Assembly (NCBI RefSeq): GCF_900109095.1
Contig: NZ_FNYZ01000001.1
Span: forward strand, 868,001 to 932,000
Reading direction: 5' to 3'
Length of the DNA stretch: 64,000 nt
Source of the DNA: Sphingobium sp. AP50
Lineage (GTDB): Bacteria; Pseudomonadota; Alphaproteobacteria; Sphingomonadales; Sphingomonadaceae
The position numbers and the translations under genes were made by a program. Below are positions 50,814 through 60,127 of the stretch, in pieces. Positions within the stretch are counted from its first letter, which is position 1, and each line of letters starts with the position of its first letter. The notes below the pieces were generated by a model that saw nothing but the letters and a program-made list of their open reading frames with translations, was not told where the DNA came from and did no database searches.

Positions 50814-51917
50814 TCAGCGAAACCGGGTCGGAGAATAGGCCTGCGAATCCAGGCTGGCAATGGCGGGCGGAAGGGGCGTGCCGGTGATCAGTGATCGGGC
50901 CAGAACCGCAGCGGCAGGCGCGGTCTGGATGCCGAAACCGCCTTGTCCAGCGAACCAGAAAAAGCCCGGTGCCGAGGGATCGAAGCCATAGAGCGGCGCC
51001 CGGTCCGGGGCGAAGCTGCGCAGTCCGGCCCATTTATGCTCGACCTTGCCGACCCGCCAGTCGACAGCTTCCTCGAACCGGGCGATAGCCTGCGCCACCG
51101 CCAGTTCTTCGGGCGCGGCATCGCAGGGCGGGGAGGGTTCCTCGTCATGCGGGGTCAGCCAGATGCGGTCGCGCCCCTCCGGCTTGAAATAGAAGCGCGA
51201 GGCCAGATCCATGATCAGCGGCATAGCGGGGGAGGGGAGGTCCGGCACGCTGATCTGCACCACCGTCCGTCGTAGCGGGGTGATCCCGATCGGCGCCACG
51301 CCGCAGGTGATGGCGACGGCATCGGCCCAGGCGCCGGCCGCATTGATCAGCAGGCCGCACTGGACAGGCCCGTCGCGTGTTTCGATCCGCCATCCCGTGC
51401 CTTCGCTGCGCGCTGCCTCCAGCCTGCTCGCCAGCCGGATTTCGCCGCCGTGCCGTCGGAACTGGCGCAGATAGGCCTGATGTAATGCGGCGACGTCGAT
51501 ATCCTGACAGCTCGCCTCCATCACGCCGAGCGTCCAGTCCGGCCGCAAGCCCGGCACGACGTCCGCCGGATCGACGGTCTGAAGCTCCACACGCCCGGCG
51601 AAACTGTCCAGCAGCGTGTCACGCAGCGGTTCGTCGCCTGCCCGCCCGATATGCAGCGTGCCGCGTGGCGACAAAAAGCTGCCGTCGTGAAAATCCGGGT
51701 CTGGGCTGCCCAGCATTGGCCCTGACAGGGTGGTCAGCGGCTGAACGATCGGCCCGCCATAGCTTTCTTCCCAGAAGGCGACGGACCGGCCGGTCGCATG
51801 ATAGCCCGCCCGATCCTCCATCTCCAGAATCACGACCTTCGCATGGGCGGCCAGTTCCGCGCCAAGGCTGGCGCCGGCCATGCCGCCGCCGATGATCACG
51901 ATGTCGGGATGGGTCAA
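50814..51917 (-). CDS. FAD-dependent oxidoreductase, D-amino acid oxidase family
   Basis: This 367-residue DAO-type flavoprotein has the N-terminal Rossmann motif IVIIGGGMAGASLGAELAAH and VVILEMEDRAGYHATGRSVAF. It continues with LLINAAGAWADAVA and ends with GFFWFAGQGGFGIQTAPAAA, the usual FAD-binding C-terminal segment. It likely oxidises an amino acid or amine with loss of ammonia. Its start overlaps the end of the hydrolase gene in ATGA. A functional link to the nearby amine dehydrogenase is conceivable but not shown. Confidence 0.9.
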   Translation of the reverse strand: MTHPDIVIIGGGMAGASLGAELAAHAKVVILEMEDRAGYHATGRSVAFWEESYGGPIVQPLTTLSGPMLGSPDPDFHDGSFLSPRGTLHIGRAGDEPLRDTLLDSFAGRVELQTVDPADVVPGLRPDWTLGVMEASCQDIDVAALHQAYLRQFRRHGGEIRLASRLEAARSEGTGWRIETRDGPVQCGLLINAAGAWADAVAITCGVAPIGITPLRRTVVQISVPDLPSPAMPLIMDLASRFYFKPEGRDRIWLTPHDEEPSPPCDAAPEELAVAQAIARFEEAVDWRVGKVEHKWAGLRSFAPDRAPLYGFDPSAPGFFWFAGQGGFGIQTAPAAAVLARSLITGTPLPPAIASLDSQAYSPTRFR

Positions 51918-52903
51918 CGGCCGCTTTCGTCCAATGCAGTCTCGTCCAGAAAGGCATCGATCCGGGCTAGCGCATCGAGCCGGACCGGATCGAGTTCGCG
52001 CAGGATTTCATGCGCGGCTTCAGGCCCATAGAGATGCAGGCGCGCGCCGGCAATGCGCGCCGCGACTTGCCGGATGACCGGTGTGGACACCAGTTGGTCG
52101 ATCCGCGTCGCCAGAATCAGCAGCGGTGTCGTAATGCGGGCGACCGCATCGCCATGCGCCAGTCCCCATGTCGACTCGAGCGCCTGTAGCACCCAGGTCC
52201 AGCTTGGCGGACCCAGCGCGATCTCCCGGCTATGATCGCGCCACCAGATTTCGTCAGCATAGCGATCCGGGTCATGGGTCAGCCTTTTCTGACGGATGCG
52301 GCGCAACCGCTCCGAATTTTCCTTCTGCGTCCAGGCGCGCTTTTCGCCATGGCCCAGCGCGATCATGGTCTTCGCCATCGCCACTGCCAGCCAGCGCGGC
52401 ATCGGCGCCGTGTGCAGGCCCAGCATCGGCGCCACGGCCACGGCGGCGTCGGGCGGCGTCATGCCTTCGGCCAGCGCCCGGACCAGCATATGGCCGCCCA
52501 TACTATGGCCGATAATGGCGGTCGGGCCATGACCCTCCGCCCGCCAGTCGGCCGCCAGACCATTGAGATCGGCGATATAGTCGGCGAAATCCCCGATATG
52601 GCCGCATAGCGGATCGTCGGTCAGTCGCCCCGATCCGCCCTGTCCACGCCAGTCGAAACTGGTCACGGCCCAGCCGCGCGTCGCCCAGTGATGGATGACC
52701 TCCAGATATTTCTCGATCATGTCGCCCCGGCCGCCCAGCACCAGCATCCGGCCGCGTGTGCCGCTGCCCAGCCGATAGCGGCGGATCGCCCAGCCATCGG
52801 GCGCATGCCAATAGTCCAGCCGCCCGCCCATCGGCCAGGCGCGGCGGTCGATCGGGAGCAGGGAAAGGGCTGCGGGGAAGTCCGGCGAATCCATGGGTCC
52901 CAT
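51914..52903 (-). CDS. Alpha/beta hydrolase, lysophospholipase-like
   Basis: This 329-residue serine hydrolase resembles PldB-type lysophospholipases. GGRGDMIEKYLEVIHHWATR and VTSFDWRGQGGSGRLTDDPL are typical before the nucleophile in AIIGHSMGGHMLVRAL. The acid is probably in LATRIDQLVS and the His in GPEAAHEIL. It has no signal peptide. The ATG at 52903 is chosen; others at 52894 and 52924 are possible. It is followed by the FAD oxidoreductase with a 4-base overlap. Confidence 0.88.
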   Translation of the reverse strand: MGPMDSPDFPAALSLLPIDRRAWPMGGRLDYWHAPDGWAIRRYRLGSGTRGRMLVLGGRGDMIEKYLEVIHHWATRGWAVTSFDWRGQGGSGRLTDDPLCGHIGDFADYIADLNGLAADWRAEGHGPTAIIGHSMGGHMLVRALAEGMTPPDAAVAVAPMLGLHTAPMPRWLAVAMAKTMIALGHGEKRAWTQKENSERLRRIRQKRLTHDPDRYADEIWWRDHSREIALGPPSWTWVLQALESTWGLAHGDAVARITTPLLILATRIDQLVSTPVIRQVAARIAGARLHLYGPEAAHEILRELDPVRLDALARIDAFLDETALDESGR

Positions 52904-52944
52904 GGTTACGCTTTGGTAAGCCATATGGTCTAGGCACAAGCACC

Positions 52945-53418
52945 ATGACGGGGGAATTTTTCAGGCTGGTGCTGATAGGCGTTCTGGGGGCGTTGCTGAT
53001 CCTGGCAGCGATCACGGACCTGCGCGCCCGCATCATCTCCAACCGCCTGAACCTGGCCGTTGCCTTGCTCGCGCCGGTCTGGTGGATCGCCTGTGACCTG
53101 TCCTTCTGGCCAGACATGGCGGTGCAGTTGCTGGTGGGCGTGATCGTGTTCGCGCTGTTCGCCGCGCTGTTCGCCGTCGGCATGATGGGCGGTGGTGACG
53201 TGAAGCTGCTGGGCGCGCTCGCGCTGTGGTTTCCATGGCAGGCGACGATGACGCTGATCATGCTGATGGCGCTGCTGGGCGGCGTGGTGACGATCGCGAC
53301 GGTCGTGCACCACAGGATGAAGAAGAAGCCGGGCCAGCCGGAAATTCCCTACGGCGTCGCCATCTCCATTGCCGCGCTGTGGATGCTTGGCGAACGATAT
53401 CTTAACCAATTTGCGTGA
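52945..53418 (+). CDS. cpaA: Prepilin peptidase CpaA/TadV
   Basis: This 157-residue A24 aspartic peptidase cleaves Flp prepilin. It has about five membrane helices. The first catalytic Asp is in AAITDLRARIISNRLN and the second in MMGGGDVKLLGALALW. The start is ATG 52945. It opens the tad cluster, with cpaB 51 bases downstream. Its prepilin substrate is not encoded next to it. Confidence 0.92.
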   Translation: MTGEFFRLVLIGVLGALLILAAITDLRARIISNRLNLAVALLAPVWWIACDLSFWPDMAVQLLVGVIVFALFAALFAVGMMGGGDVKLLGALALWFPWQATMTLIMLMALLGGVVTIATVVHHRMKKKPGQPEIPYGVAISIAALWMLGERYLNQFA

Positions 53419-53469
53419 TGACTAGGGTGCTGGGGGCTGTGCACCCATTTAAGGGAGGCGAATTTCGTC

Positions 53470-54483
53470 ATGGATGCTAAGAAGATCGTGCTGCTGGTGG
53501 GAGCGCTAATCATAGCGGTCACTACAGCCTTGCTTGCGCGCAGCATGTTAAGCTCATCCAGTGCACCGCAGGTGAATGCCGCGAACATGCCGGTCGAAGC
53601 TGATCAGCCCCATGTGCTGGTCGCGACCAAGGCATTGCCCGTGGGCACGATCCTGGATGCAGAGAGCTTCCGCTTCCAGCCCTGGCCCAAGGATCTGATC
53701 GAACAGGCCTATTATCTCAAGGGGCAGGCCGATCCGGTGAAACTGGCCGGCAGCGTCGTGCGCACCGCCATCACCGCCGGTCAGCCGCTGACGCAGGGCG
53801 CGCTGGTGAAGCCAGGCGACCGTGGCTTCCTGGCCGCCGCCCTTGGCCCCGGCATGCGTGCCGTGACGGTGCCGGTGTCGGCGCAAAGCTCGGTTGCGGG
53901 CTTTGTCTTCCCCGGTGACCGCATCGACCTCGTCCTGACGCAGAGCGTCAATGGCGGCGGCGATGGCGATCCGCTCAAGGTATCCGAAACCATCCTGCGC
54001 AACCTGCGCGTGCTTGCTACCGACCAGCGCATGGATGCGATGGGCGCCGACGGCAAGCCGGAGGTCCGCACCTATTCCAACGTCACGATCGAAGTGACGC
54101 CCAAGATTGCCGAGAAGATCGCGGTGTCGCAGACCATCGGGTCGCTGTCCATGTCGCTGCGGTCGATGGCCGACAATGCGTCGGATCTGGATGCGGCGAT
54201 CGCTGGCACCGATGTCGACCTGCCCGGCAATGCCAATGCGAATGCGGAAAAGGCGATCATCGCCAAGCTGGCCGCTCGCCCGGTCGATCGCGGTTCCACC
54301 TATTCGACCGGTGCCGACGTGTCGCGTTACCAGCGCAGCTCGGTTCCGTCCAAGGCGGATGCGCCGATGCCGGTGGGCGTGGCTGCCAATGGTGCGCCGG
54401 TTGGCACGGTCGCCTTCAAGGGGCCTGTGATCCGCGTGGCGCGCGGCACCAATGTGACCGAAGTTCCGGTCGGGGGTAAGTGA
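53470..54483 (+). CDS. cpaB: Flp pilus assembly protein CpaB/RcpC
   Basis: CpaB is a periplasmic protein of 337 residues, anchored by an N-terminal helix (IVLLVGALIIAVTTALLARS). It has an SAF domain: HVLVATKALPVGTILDAESF, then RTAITAGQPLTQGALVKPGD. PVSAQSSVAGFVFPGDRIDL belongs to the RcpC region. It works with the CpaC secretin. GGGAGG lies before the start. Confidence 0.92.
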   Translation: MDAKKIVLLVGALIIAVTTALLARSMLSSSSAPQVNAANMPVEADQPHVLVATKALPVGTILDAESFRFQPWPKDLIEQAYYLKGQADPVKLAGSVVRTAITAGQPLTQGALVKPGDRGFLAAALGPGMRAVTVPVSAQSSVAGFVFPGDRIDLVLTQSVNGGGDGDPLKVSETILRNLRVLATDQRMDAMGADGKPEVRTYSNVTIEVTPKIAEKIAVSQTIGSLSMSLRSMADNASDLDAAIAGTDVDLPGNANANAEKAIIAKLAARPVDRGSTYSTGADVSRYQRSSVPSKADAPMPVGVAANGAPVGTVAFKGPVIRVARGTNVTEVPVGGK

Positions 54484-54484
54484 G

Positions 54485-55963
54485 ATGAAGAGCTTGCACT
54501 ATCGCGCGCCGCGCTTCGCCGCTCCGGCGATCGCTCTTGGACTGGCCGTCGCGGCCGCCGCCGCGCCCGTCACCGCGCTCAATGCCGCACCTTCCGCCAT
54601 GCAGGACAATGCGATCCTGCTGTCGGTGGGCGGCAGCCGGGTCGTCAACCTGCCGGCCAAGATGTCGGACGTGGTGATCGCCGATCCTGAAGTGGTCGAC
54701 GTGCATGTCCGGTCGCAGAACCAGCTTTACCTGATCGCCAAGAAGCCCGGCGAAACTACCGTCTTCGCCACGGCGACCAATGGCAAGGTGCTGTTTTCCG
54801 GCACTGTCCGGGTCGGCAACAACCTGACCAGCATCGACGACATGCTGCGTCTGGCGATGCCCGGCGCGAGCATCGCGGTTAACAAGATGAATGGCATGGT
54901 GTTGCTGACCGGCACGATCCAGGCGCCCGAAGACGCGGCCGAGGCCGAACGTTTGACCCAGGCCTTCGTCGGCAAGGACGTGACCGTGGTCAGCCGCCTG
55001 CGTATGGCGACGCCGTTGCAGGTCATGTTGCAGGTCAAGATTGCCGAAGTCAGCAAGGATCTGGGCCACAAGATCGGCACCAATTTCACCAGCCATGATC
55101 GCGGATCGACTGGCGGCGTCATTGGAGGCGGATCGCGCGATTTTGCGACCTATGACAGCGAAAATAGCTCCTGGAGTTTCACGACGCCAACGGATGGCTC
55201 CTACAGCATCGGCGGCGTCGCCCGCCTTCTGGGGATGGACATTGCCGGTGCGCTGGACCTGGCGGAATCGAGCGGCCTGGCGACCACGCTGGCCCAGCCG
55301 AACCTGACGGCGCTGTCGGGCGAAACCGCCAGCTTCCTGGCCGGTGGCGAATATCCCTATACGGTCAATAATGGTCCCTCGTCGGGCAACAGCATCCAGT
55401 TCAAGCAATATGGCGTGCAACTGGCGTTCACCCCGACGGTGCTGGCCGATGGCCGCATCTCGCTGCGTGTCCGGCCGACCGTGTCCAGCCTCGACTTCTC
55501 GGTCAATTCGGATGTGCCCGCGCTCAAGAGCCGCACTGCCGAAACGACGGTGGAACTGGGTTCGGGACAGGCCTTCATGATCGCGGGCCTGCTGAATAAC
55601 GAAACCGGCAATACGATCAACAAGGTGCCGGGGCTGGGTGATATCCCGATCCTGGGCAGCCTGTTCAAGTCGCGCAGCTTCCAGCGCAACGAAACCGAAC
55701 TGGTCATCGCCGTGACGCCTTATCTGGTGAAGCCGATGAATGCGTCCGACGTGCGCCTGCCGACCGATGGCTATCGCACCGCGACCGAACCGCAGGGCCT
55801 GTTGATGCAGCAGGAGTCGGACGGCGTAAGCGGTGCGCGCAGCTATCAGCCGACCCGTGCGCCCGGCGCGCCGGTCCCGGTACCCGGACCGCAGGCGGCG
55901 ATTGCCCCCCGTAGCGACAAGCCGGCCAAGCCCGGCACGGTCGCCCCCGGCTTCAGCTTCTGA
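54485..55963 (+). CDS. cpaC: Tad pilus secretin CpaC/RcpA
   Basis: This 492-residue outer-membrane secretin forms the pilus pore. It has a signal peptide ending AAPVTALNA, an N-terminal domain with LLSVGGSRVVNLPAKMSDVV, a BON-like part (GMVLLTGTIQAPEDAAEAER), and the secretin domain with ARLLGMDIAGALDLAESSGL and INKVPGLGDIPILGSLFKSR. The Pro-rich end is normal. It follows cpaB by one base. Confidence 0.93.
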   Translation: MKSLHYRAPRFAAPAIALGLAVAAAAAPVTALNAAPSAMQDNAILLSVGGSRVVNLPAKMSDVVIADPEVVDVHVRSQNQLYLIAKKPGETTVFATATNGKVLFSGTVRVGNNLTSIDDMLRLAMPGASIAVNKMNGMVLLTGTIQAPEDAAEAERLTQAFVGKDVTVVSRLRMATPLQVMLQVKIAEVSKDLGHKIGTNFTSHDRGSTGGVIGGGSRDFATYDSENSSWSFTTPTDGSYSIGGVARLLGMDIAGALDLAESSGLATTLAQPNLTALSGETASFLAGGEYPYTVNNGPSSGNSIQFKQYGVQLAFTPTVLADGRISLRVRPTVSSLDFSVNSDVPALKSRTAETTVELGSGQAFMIAGLLNNETGNTINKVPGLGDIPILGSLFKSRSFQRNETELVIAVTPYLVKPMNASDVRLPTDGYRTATEPQGLLMQQESDGVSGARSYQPTRAPGAPVPVPGPQAAIAPRSDKPAKPGTVAPGFSF

Positions 55964-55978
55964 CGGAAGGATCAAGAC

Positions 55979-56647
55979 ATGACCTCCCCCATCCGTAATC
56001 GTCGGTCCTTGCGCACCCTGAGCGCGCTGGCCCTGATGGCCCTGCCGCTGGCAGGCTGCGTCACCGACACGGCCAATCGCAGCGTGGAATCGGTGCATCA
56101 GCCGGTCGTCAACTATGCCGCCTACACGTTCGACGTGCAGACCGGATCGAATGGCGGCCTGTCGGCCCCGGAAGCCGGTCGCCTCAATGACTGGTTCGCG
56201 TCGATCGGCCTTGGCTATGGCGATCAGATCGCGATCGTGACTGCGGGCGGCTATTACAGCCCGGCAGTGCGCGAAGATGTCGCCAATCTGGTGGCCCGCC
56301 ACGGCCTGCTGGTGGCGGAGGATGACTCGGCCGCCGCCGGTGCCGCGCCGGCAGGCAGCGTCCGCCTGATCGTGCGTCGCGCCACCGCCAGCGTTCCGGG
56401 CTGCCCGGACTGGCACGCCACGCAGGAAACCAATATGAGCCTGGCGACGACCTCCAATTTCGGTTGCGGCGTCAACAGCAACTGGGCGTCGATGGTCGCC
56501 AATCCCGAAGATCTGGTCCGTGGCCAGAGCACGGACAGCGACCTGCGCACCGCGACATCCAACCGCGCCATTTCGACCTATCGTGACAAGGCGCCGTCGG
56601 GCGCCGGCGATCTCAAGCAACTCAGCGCAGGAGGCGGAGGCCAGTAA
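55979..56647 (+). CDS. cpaD: Tad pilus lipoprotein CpaD
   Basis: This 222-residue protein has a lipoprotein signal (LALMALPLAGCVTD) and the CpaD domain, with YTFDVQTGSNGGLSAPEAGR and GCPDWHATQETNMSLATTSN then FGCGVNSNWASMVANPEDLV. It helps place the secretin in the outer membrane. It lies between cpaC and cpaE with short gaps. Confidence 0.93.
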   Translation: MTSPIRNRRSLRTLSALALMALPLAGCVTDTANRSVESVHQPVVNYAAYTFDVQTGSNGGLSAPEAGRLNDWFASIGLGYGDQIAIVTAGGYYSPAVREDVANLVARHGLLVAEDDSAAAGAAPAGSVRLIVRRATASVPGCPDWHATQETNMSLATTSNFGCGVNSNWASMVANPEDLVRGQSTDSDLRTATSNRAISTYRDKAPSGAGDLKQLSAGGGGQ

Positions 56648-56648
56648 T

Positions 56649-57938
56649 ATGAACGCTCCATGGAAGCCGGGCGGTCCCGGTCAGCGCGACCCCTTCCACG
56701 CCTTCGTGTGCGACGACCATAGTTTCGACCTGCTGCGTGCGGTTGCGGCCGAACTGGGCTGGGCGCCGGAAAAGGTGAACAAGGGCGGCATGCGCAATGC
56801 GGTGCAGAGCCTGTCGATCACGGCTTCCCCGCAAATCCTGTTCGTCGACATGTCCGAAAGCGGCGATCCGCTGAACGACATCAACTCTCTGGCCGAAGTG
56901 TGTGAACCCGGTACGGTGGTGATCGCTGCCGGGCAGGTCAACGACGTGCGCCTCTATCGCGATCTGGTCGCCAGCGGCATCCAGGATTATCTGCTCAAGC
57001 CCTTCGGCGCGGATCAGCTGCGCGATGCACTGGCACAGGCGCAGGCCGTATTCATGGCGCCGCGCGATGCCGGTCCCGAACGCCCGCATTGCACCATGGC
57101 CGTCATCGGCACGCGCGGTGGCGTGGGCGCTTCCAGCATTGCGACTTCGCTCGCCTGGATGCTGTCGGAAAAGAAGAAGCGGCCGACCGCGCTGCTCGAC
57201 CTTGACGTGCATTTCGGCACCAATGCGCTGGCGATGGATCTGGAGCCGGGCCGTGGCCTGACCGATGCGATCGAAAATCCCAGCCGCATCGACGGTCTGT
57301 TCATCGAACGGGCCATGGTGCGCGCCAGCGACACGCTGGCGATCCTGTCGGCCGAAGCGCCGATCAGCCAGCCGATGATGACCGATGGCGGTGCCTTCTA
57401 CCAGTTGCTGGAGGAGTTCCGCGCTGCGTTCGAATGCAGCGTGATCGACCTGCCGCGCAATATGCTGATCCAGCATCCGCACCTGATGACCGACGTGAAT
57501 GTCGCGCTGGTGGTGGCGGAACTGACGCTGGCGTCGGCGCGCGACACGATCCGCCTTCTCTCCTGGCTGAAGGGCAATGCGCCGCAGACCCGCATTTTGG
57601 TGGTGGCGAACCGCGTCCATCCCGGATCGCCGGAAATCAGCCGCAAGGATTTCGAACAGTCGATCGAGCGCAAGCTGGATGTCGTCGTGCCGTTCGACCT
57701 GCGCATCGCATCGCAGGCCGCCAAATTGGGCAAGACGCTGGCCGAAACCGCCAAGGGCAGCAAGATCGGCGCGGCCTGTGCCAGCCTGATGGAACAGGCG
57801 CTGGGCGCAACCGATGCGGCCGAGGGCGTCGATCTGGGCAAGGGGGCTGCGCGCAAGGGCGACTCCCTGCTCGGCAAGATCGACTTCAGGGCGATGCTGC
57901 CTACGCGCCGCAAGGACAAGGCTGCGCTGGAAGACTGA
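56649..57938 (+). CDS. cpaE: Tad pilus localisation ATPase CpaE/TadZ
   Basis: This 429-residue protein has a receiver-like N-terminal domain (HAFVCDDHSFDLLRAVAAEL, ILFVDMSESGDP, SGIQDYLLKPFGADQL) and a MinD/ParA-type ATPase domain. The Walker A-like site is AVIGTRGGVGASSIATSLAW, with LLDLDVHFGTNALAMD after it. TadZ places the pilus machine at a pole. In most tad clusters cpaF follows; here tadB follows after about 53 bases. Confidence 0.92.
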   Translation: MNAPWKPGGPGQRDPFHAFVCDDHSFDLLRAVAAELGWAPEKVNKGGMRNAVQSLSITASPQILFVDMSESGDPLNDINSLAEVCEPGTVVIAAGQVNDVRLYRDLVASGIQDYLLKPFGADQLRDALAQAQAVFMAPRDAGPERPHCTMAVIGTRGGVGASSIATSLAWMLSEKKKRPTALLDLDVHFGTNALAMDLEPGRGLTDAIENPSRIDGLFIERAMVRASDTLAILSAEAPISQPMMTDGGAFYQLLEEFRAAFECSVIDLPRNMLIQHPHLMTDVNVALVVAELTLASARDTIRLLSWLKGNAPQTRILVVANRVHPGSPEISRKDFEQSIERKLDVVVPFDLRIASQAAKLGKTLAETAKGSKIGAACASLMEQALGATDAAEGVDLGKGAARKGDSLLGKIDFRAMLPTRRKDKAALED

Positions 57939-57991
57939 TCATCGGCGCTGCCCGACGTGGCGGCGCCCCAGCATGACGAACGGGCGAGACG

Positions 57992-58990
57992 ATGGACGGC
58001 AATTTCATCCTGATAATGGTGCTGGTGATGACCCTGATCGGGGTCGTCGCGGTTGCCTTTGCCGGTCCTTCGCCGGACAAGGCGCGCAAGCGCCGCGTCG
58101 CGCTGATCCGTGGACGGCATAGCGATTCCGCCGAGGCTCTGCTGGAAGCGCGGATGCGCAAGGCGATCTCCAACCGCATGCCCGGCAATGAAGCCAAGAT
58201 GCTGGTGTCGCTGATTCCCAATCCGGAGAATCTGACCAAGCGGCTGCGGATGACCGGCAAGAAGTGGACGCTCAGCCAGTATATGACGGGCAGCGCCATC
58301 ACCTTCCTGTTGATCACCATGTTCCTGATGTTGCGGGGCTTTCCCTTCCTGTTCGCCCTCATGGTCGGGCTGGCGGCGGGTCTGGGCCTGCCGCACTGGT
58401 GGGTCGGCCGCCTGATCAAGGGCCGCATCAACAAGTTCAACGCCAAATTCCCCAATGCGCTGGAACTGCTGACGCGCGGCCTGCGGTCGGGTCTGCCGAT
58501 CGCGGAGACGCTGGGTGTGGTGTCGAGCGAAATTCCGGGGCCGGTGGGCGAGGAATTCAAGCTGATCACCGAGCGTATCAAGATCGGCCGTTCCATGGAG
58601 CAGGCGCTTCAGGAAACAGCCGATCGTCTGGGAACGCCCGAATTCCAGTTCTTCGTCATCACCCTGGCTATCCAGCGGGAAACGGGCGGCAATCTGGCGG
58701 AAACCCTGTCGAACCTGGCCACGGTGCTGCGCCAGCGTGCGCAGATGAAGCTGAAGATCCGGGCGATGTCGTCGGAATCGAAGGCCTCCGCTTACATCAT
58801 CGGCGTGCTGCCTTTCCTGGTGTTCGGCATGATCACCTACATCAACTACGATTATATGAGTCCCTTCTTCACCCCCGATCCGGCGGGCGTATTCGGGCTC
58901 AGCACCATGCAGGTGATCGGCATCGGCGGCATGTGCTGGATGGGCATCGGCGCTTTCATCATGGCCCAGATGGTCAATTTCGAAATCTGA
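57992..58990 (+). CDS. tadB: Tad pilus inner-membrane platform protein TadB
   Basis: This 332-residue T2SSF-family protein has helices at the N-terminus (FILIMVLVMTLIGVVAVAFA), in the middle (FLLITMFLMLRGFPFLFALM) and at the C-terminus. The cytoplasmic T2SSF domain includes FPNALELLTRGLRSGLPIAE and QRETGGNLAETLSNLATVLR. It should connect to the CpaF motor, which is not encoded beside it. tadC follows in 19 bases. Confidence 0.93.
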   Translation: MDGNFILIMVLVMTLIGVVAVAFAGPSPDKARKRRVALIRGRHSDSAEALLEARMRKAISNRMPGNEAKMLVSLIPNPENLTKRLRMTGKKWTLSQYMTGSAITFLLITMFLMLRGFPFLFALMVGLAAGLGLPHWWVGRLIKGRINKFNAKFPNALELLTRGLRSGLPIAETLGVVSSEIPGPVGEEFKLITERIKIGRSMEQALQETADRLGTPEFQFFVITLAIQRETGGNLAETLSNLATVLRQRAQMKLKIRAMSSESKASAYIIGVLPFLVFGMITYINYDYMSPFFTPDPAGVFGLSTMQVIGIGGMCWMGIGAFIMAQMVNFEI

Positions 58991-59009
58991 CGGGGAAGGA
59001 CAAGAGACT

Positions 59010-59999
59010 ATGGACGCCCCGACCCCAGCCGGAACATTGTTCGGCCTGACCGCGACCGATTTCGGCACGCTGCTGGCAGCGCTGGCGACGCTGGCCGTCT
59101 TGTTCGCGCTCTATGCGGTGATGACCGTGCGCGATCCGATGGCCAAGCGCGTGAAAGCGCTCAACGAACGGCGCGAGCAGCTCAAGGCCGGCATCACCGC
59201 ATCGACCGGCAAGCGCCGCGTCAGCCTGGTCAAGAAGAACCAGACGACCGATCATATGCGGTCCTTCCTGTCGAGCCTGAAGGTCTTGCAGGACGACCAG
59301 CTCAAGGATGCGCAGATCCGTCTCGCGCAGGCCGGTATCCGGTCCAAGGACTGGGCGGTCGCCGTGATCTTCGGCCGCATGATCCTGCCGATCGTGCTGG
59401 GCGGCATGGCCGCGATCCTGCTCTATATCGTCGGCATCGAACCCGAATGGGGTCCGATGAAGCGCTTCTTCGCCTTCGCCGCGGTCCTGCTGCTGTCGTA
59501 CAAGGCGCCGGACATCTACATCAACAACAAGGTGCAGAAGCGATCGGCCGCGATCCGCAAGGGTCTGCCTGACGCGCTCGACCTGCTGGTGATCTGCGCC
59601 GAGGCGGGCCTGACCGTCGACGCCGCCTTCAGCCGCGTGGCGCGGGAACTGGGCAAGGCTTATCCTGAACTGGGCGACGAGTTTCAGCTGACCGCGATCG
59701 AACTCAGCTTCCTGACCGAACGGCGCATGGCGTTCGAGAATCTCGCGACCCGCGTGAAGCTGGACGCGGTCAAGGGCGTGGTCACGACCATGATCCAGAC
59801 CGAGAAATATGGCACGCCGCTGGCCTCTGCGCTGCGCGTGCTGTCGGCCGAGTTCCGGCATGAACGCATGATGCGCGCGGAGGAAAAGGCCGCGCGTCTG
59901 CCCGCGATCATGACGGTGCCGCTGATTCTGTTCATCCTGCCGACCCTGTTTGTCGTCATTCTGGGCCCGGCGGCCTGCTCGATCAGCACGGCCTTCTGA
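59010..59999 (+). CDS. tadC: Tad pilus inner-membrane platform protein TadC
   Basis: This 329-residue paralogue of TadB has the T2SSF domain with LPDALDLLVICAEAGLTVDA and QTEKYGTPLASALRVLSAEF, and a C-terminal helix (MTVPLILFILPTLFVVILGP). It starts with a membrane segment (FGTLLAALATLAVLFALYAV). It ends the pilus gene run; a terminator follows. Confidence 0.93.
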   Translation: MDAPTPAGTLFGLTATDFGTLLAALATLAVLFALYAVMTVRDPMAKRVKALNERREQLKAGITASTGKRRVSLVKKNQTTDHMRSFLSSLKVLQDDQLKDAQIRLAQAGIRSKDWAVAVIFGRMILPIVLGGMAAILLYIVGIEPEWGPMKRFFAFAAVLLLSYKAPDIYINNKVQKRSAAIRKGLPDALDLLVICAEAGLTVDAAFSRVARELGKAYPELGDEFQLTAIELSFLTERRMAFENLATRVKLDAVKGVVTTMIQTEKYGTPLASALRVLSAEFRHERMMRAEEKAARLPAIMTVPLILFILPTLFVVILGPAACSISTAF

Positions 60000-60043
60000 A
60001 AATTGTACAGGAGAGGGACGCGATGCCGTAGCGTCGCCCCGAA

Positions 60044-60089
60044 ACCCGCCCGTCACGCCCGTAAAAAGGCGGTGGCGGGCGGGCTTTTT
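60044..60089 (+). terminator. Terminator after tadC
   Basis: The left arm ACCCGCCCGTCACGCC pairs with GGCGGTGGCGGGCGGGCT with one bulge and one G-T pair, around a GTAAAAA-type loop. Five Ts follow. It ends about 90 bases after tadC. Confidence 0.8.
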
Positions 60090-60127
60090 CCTGCTTATCT
60101 CTGGTCCAAAGATATGGAGTGGATCGC

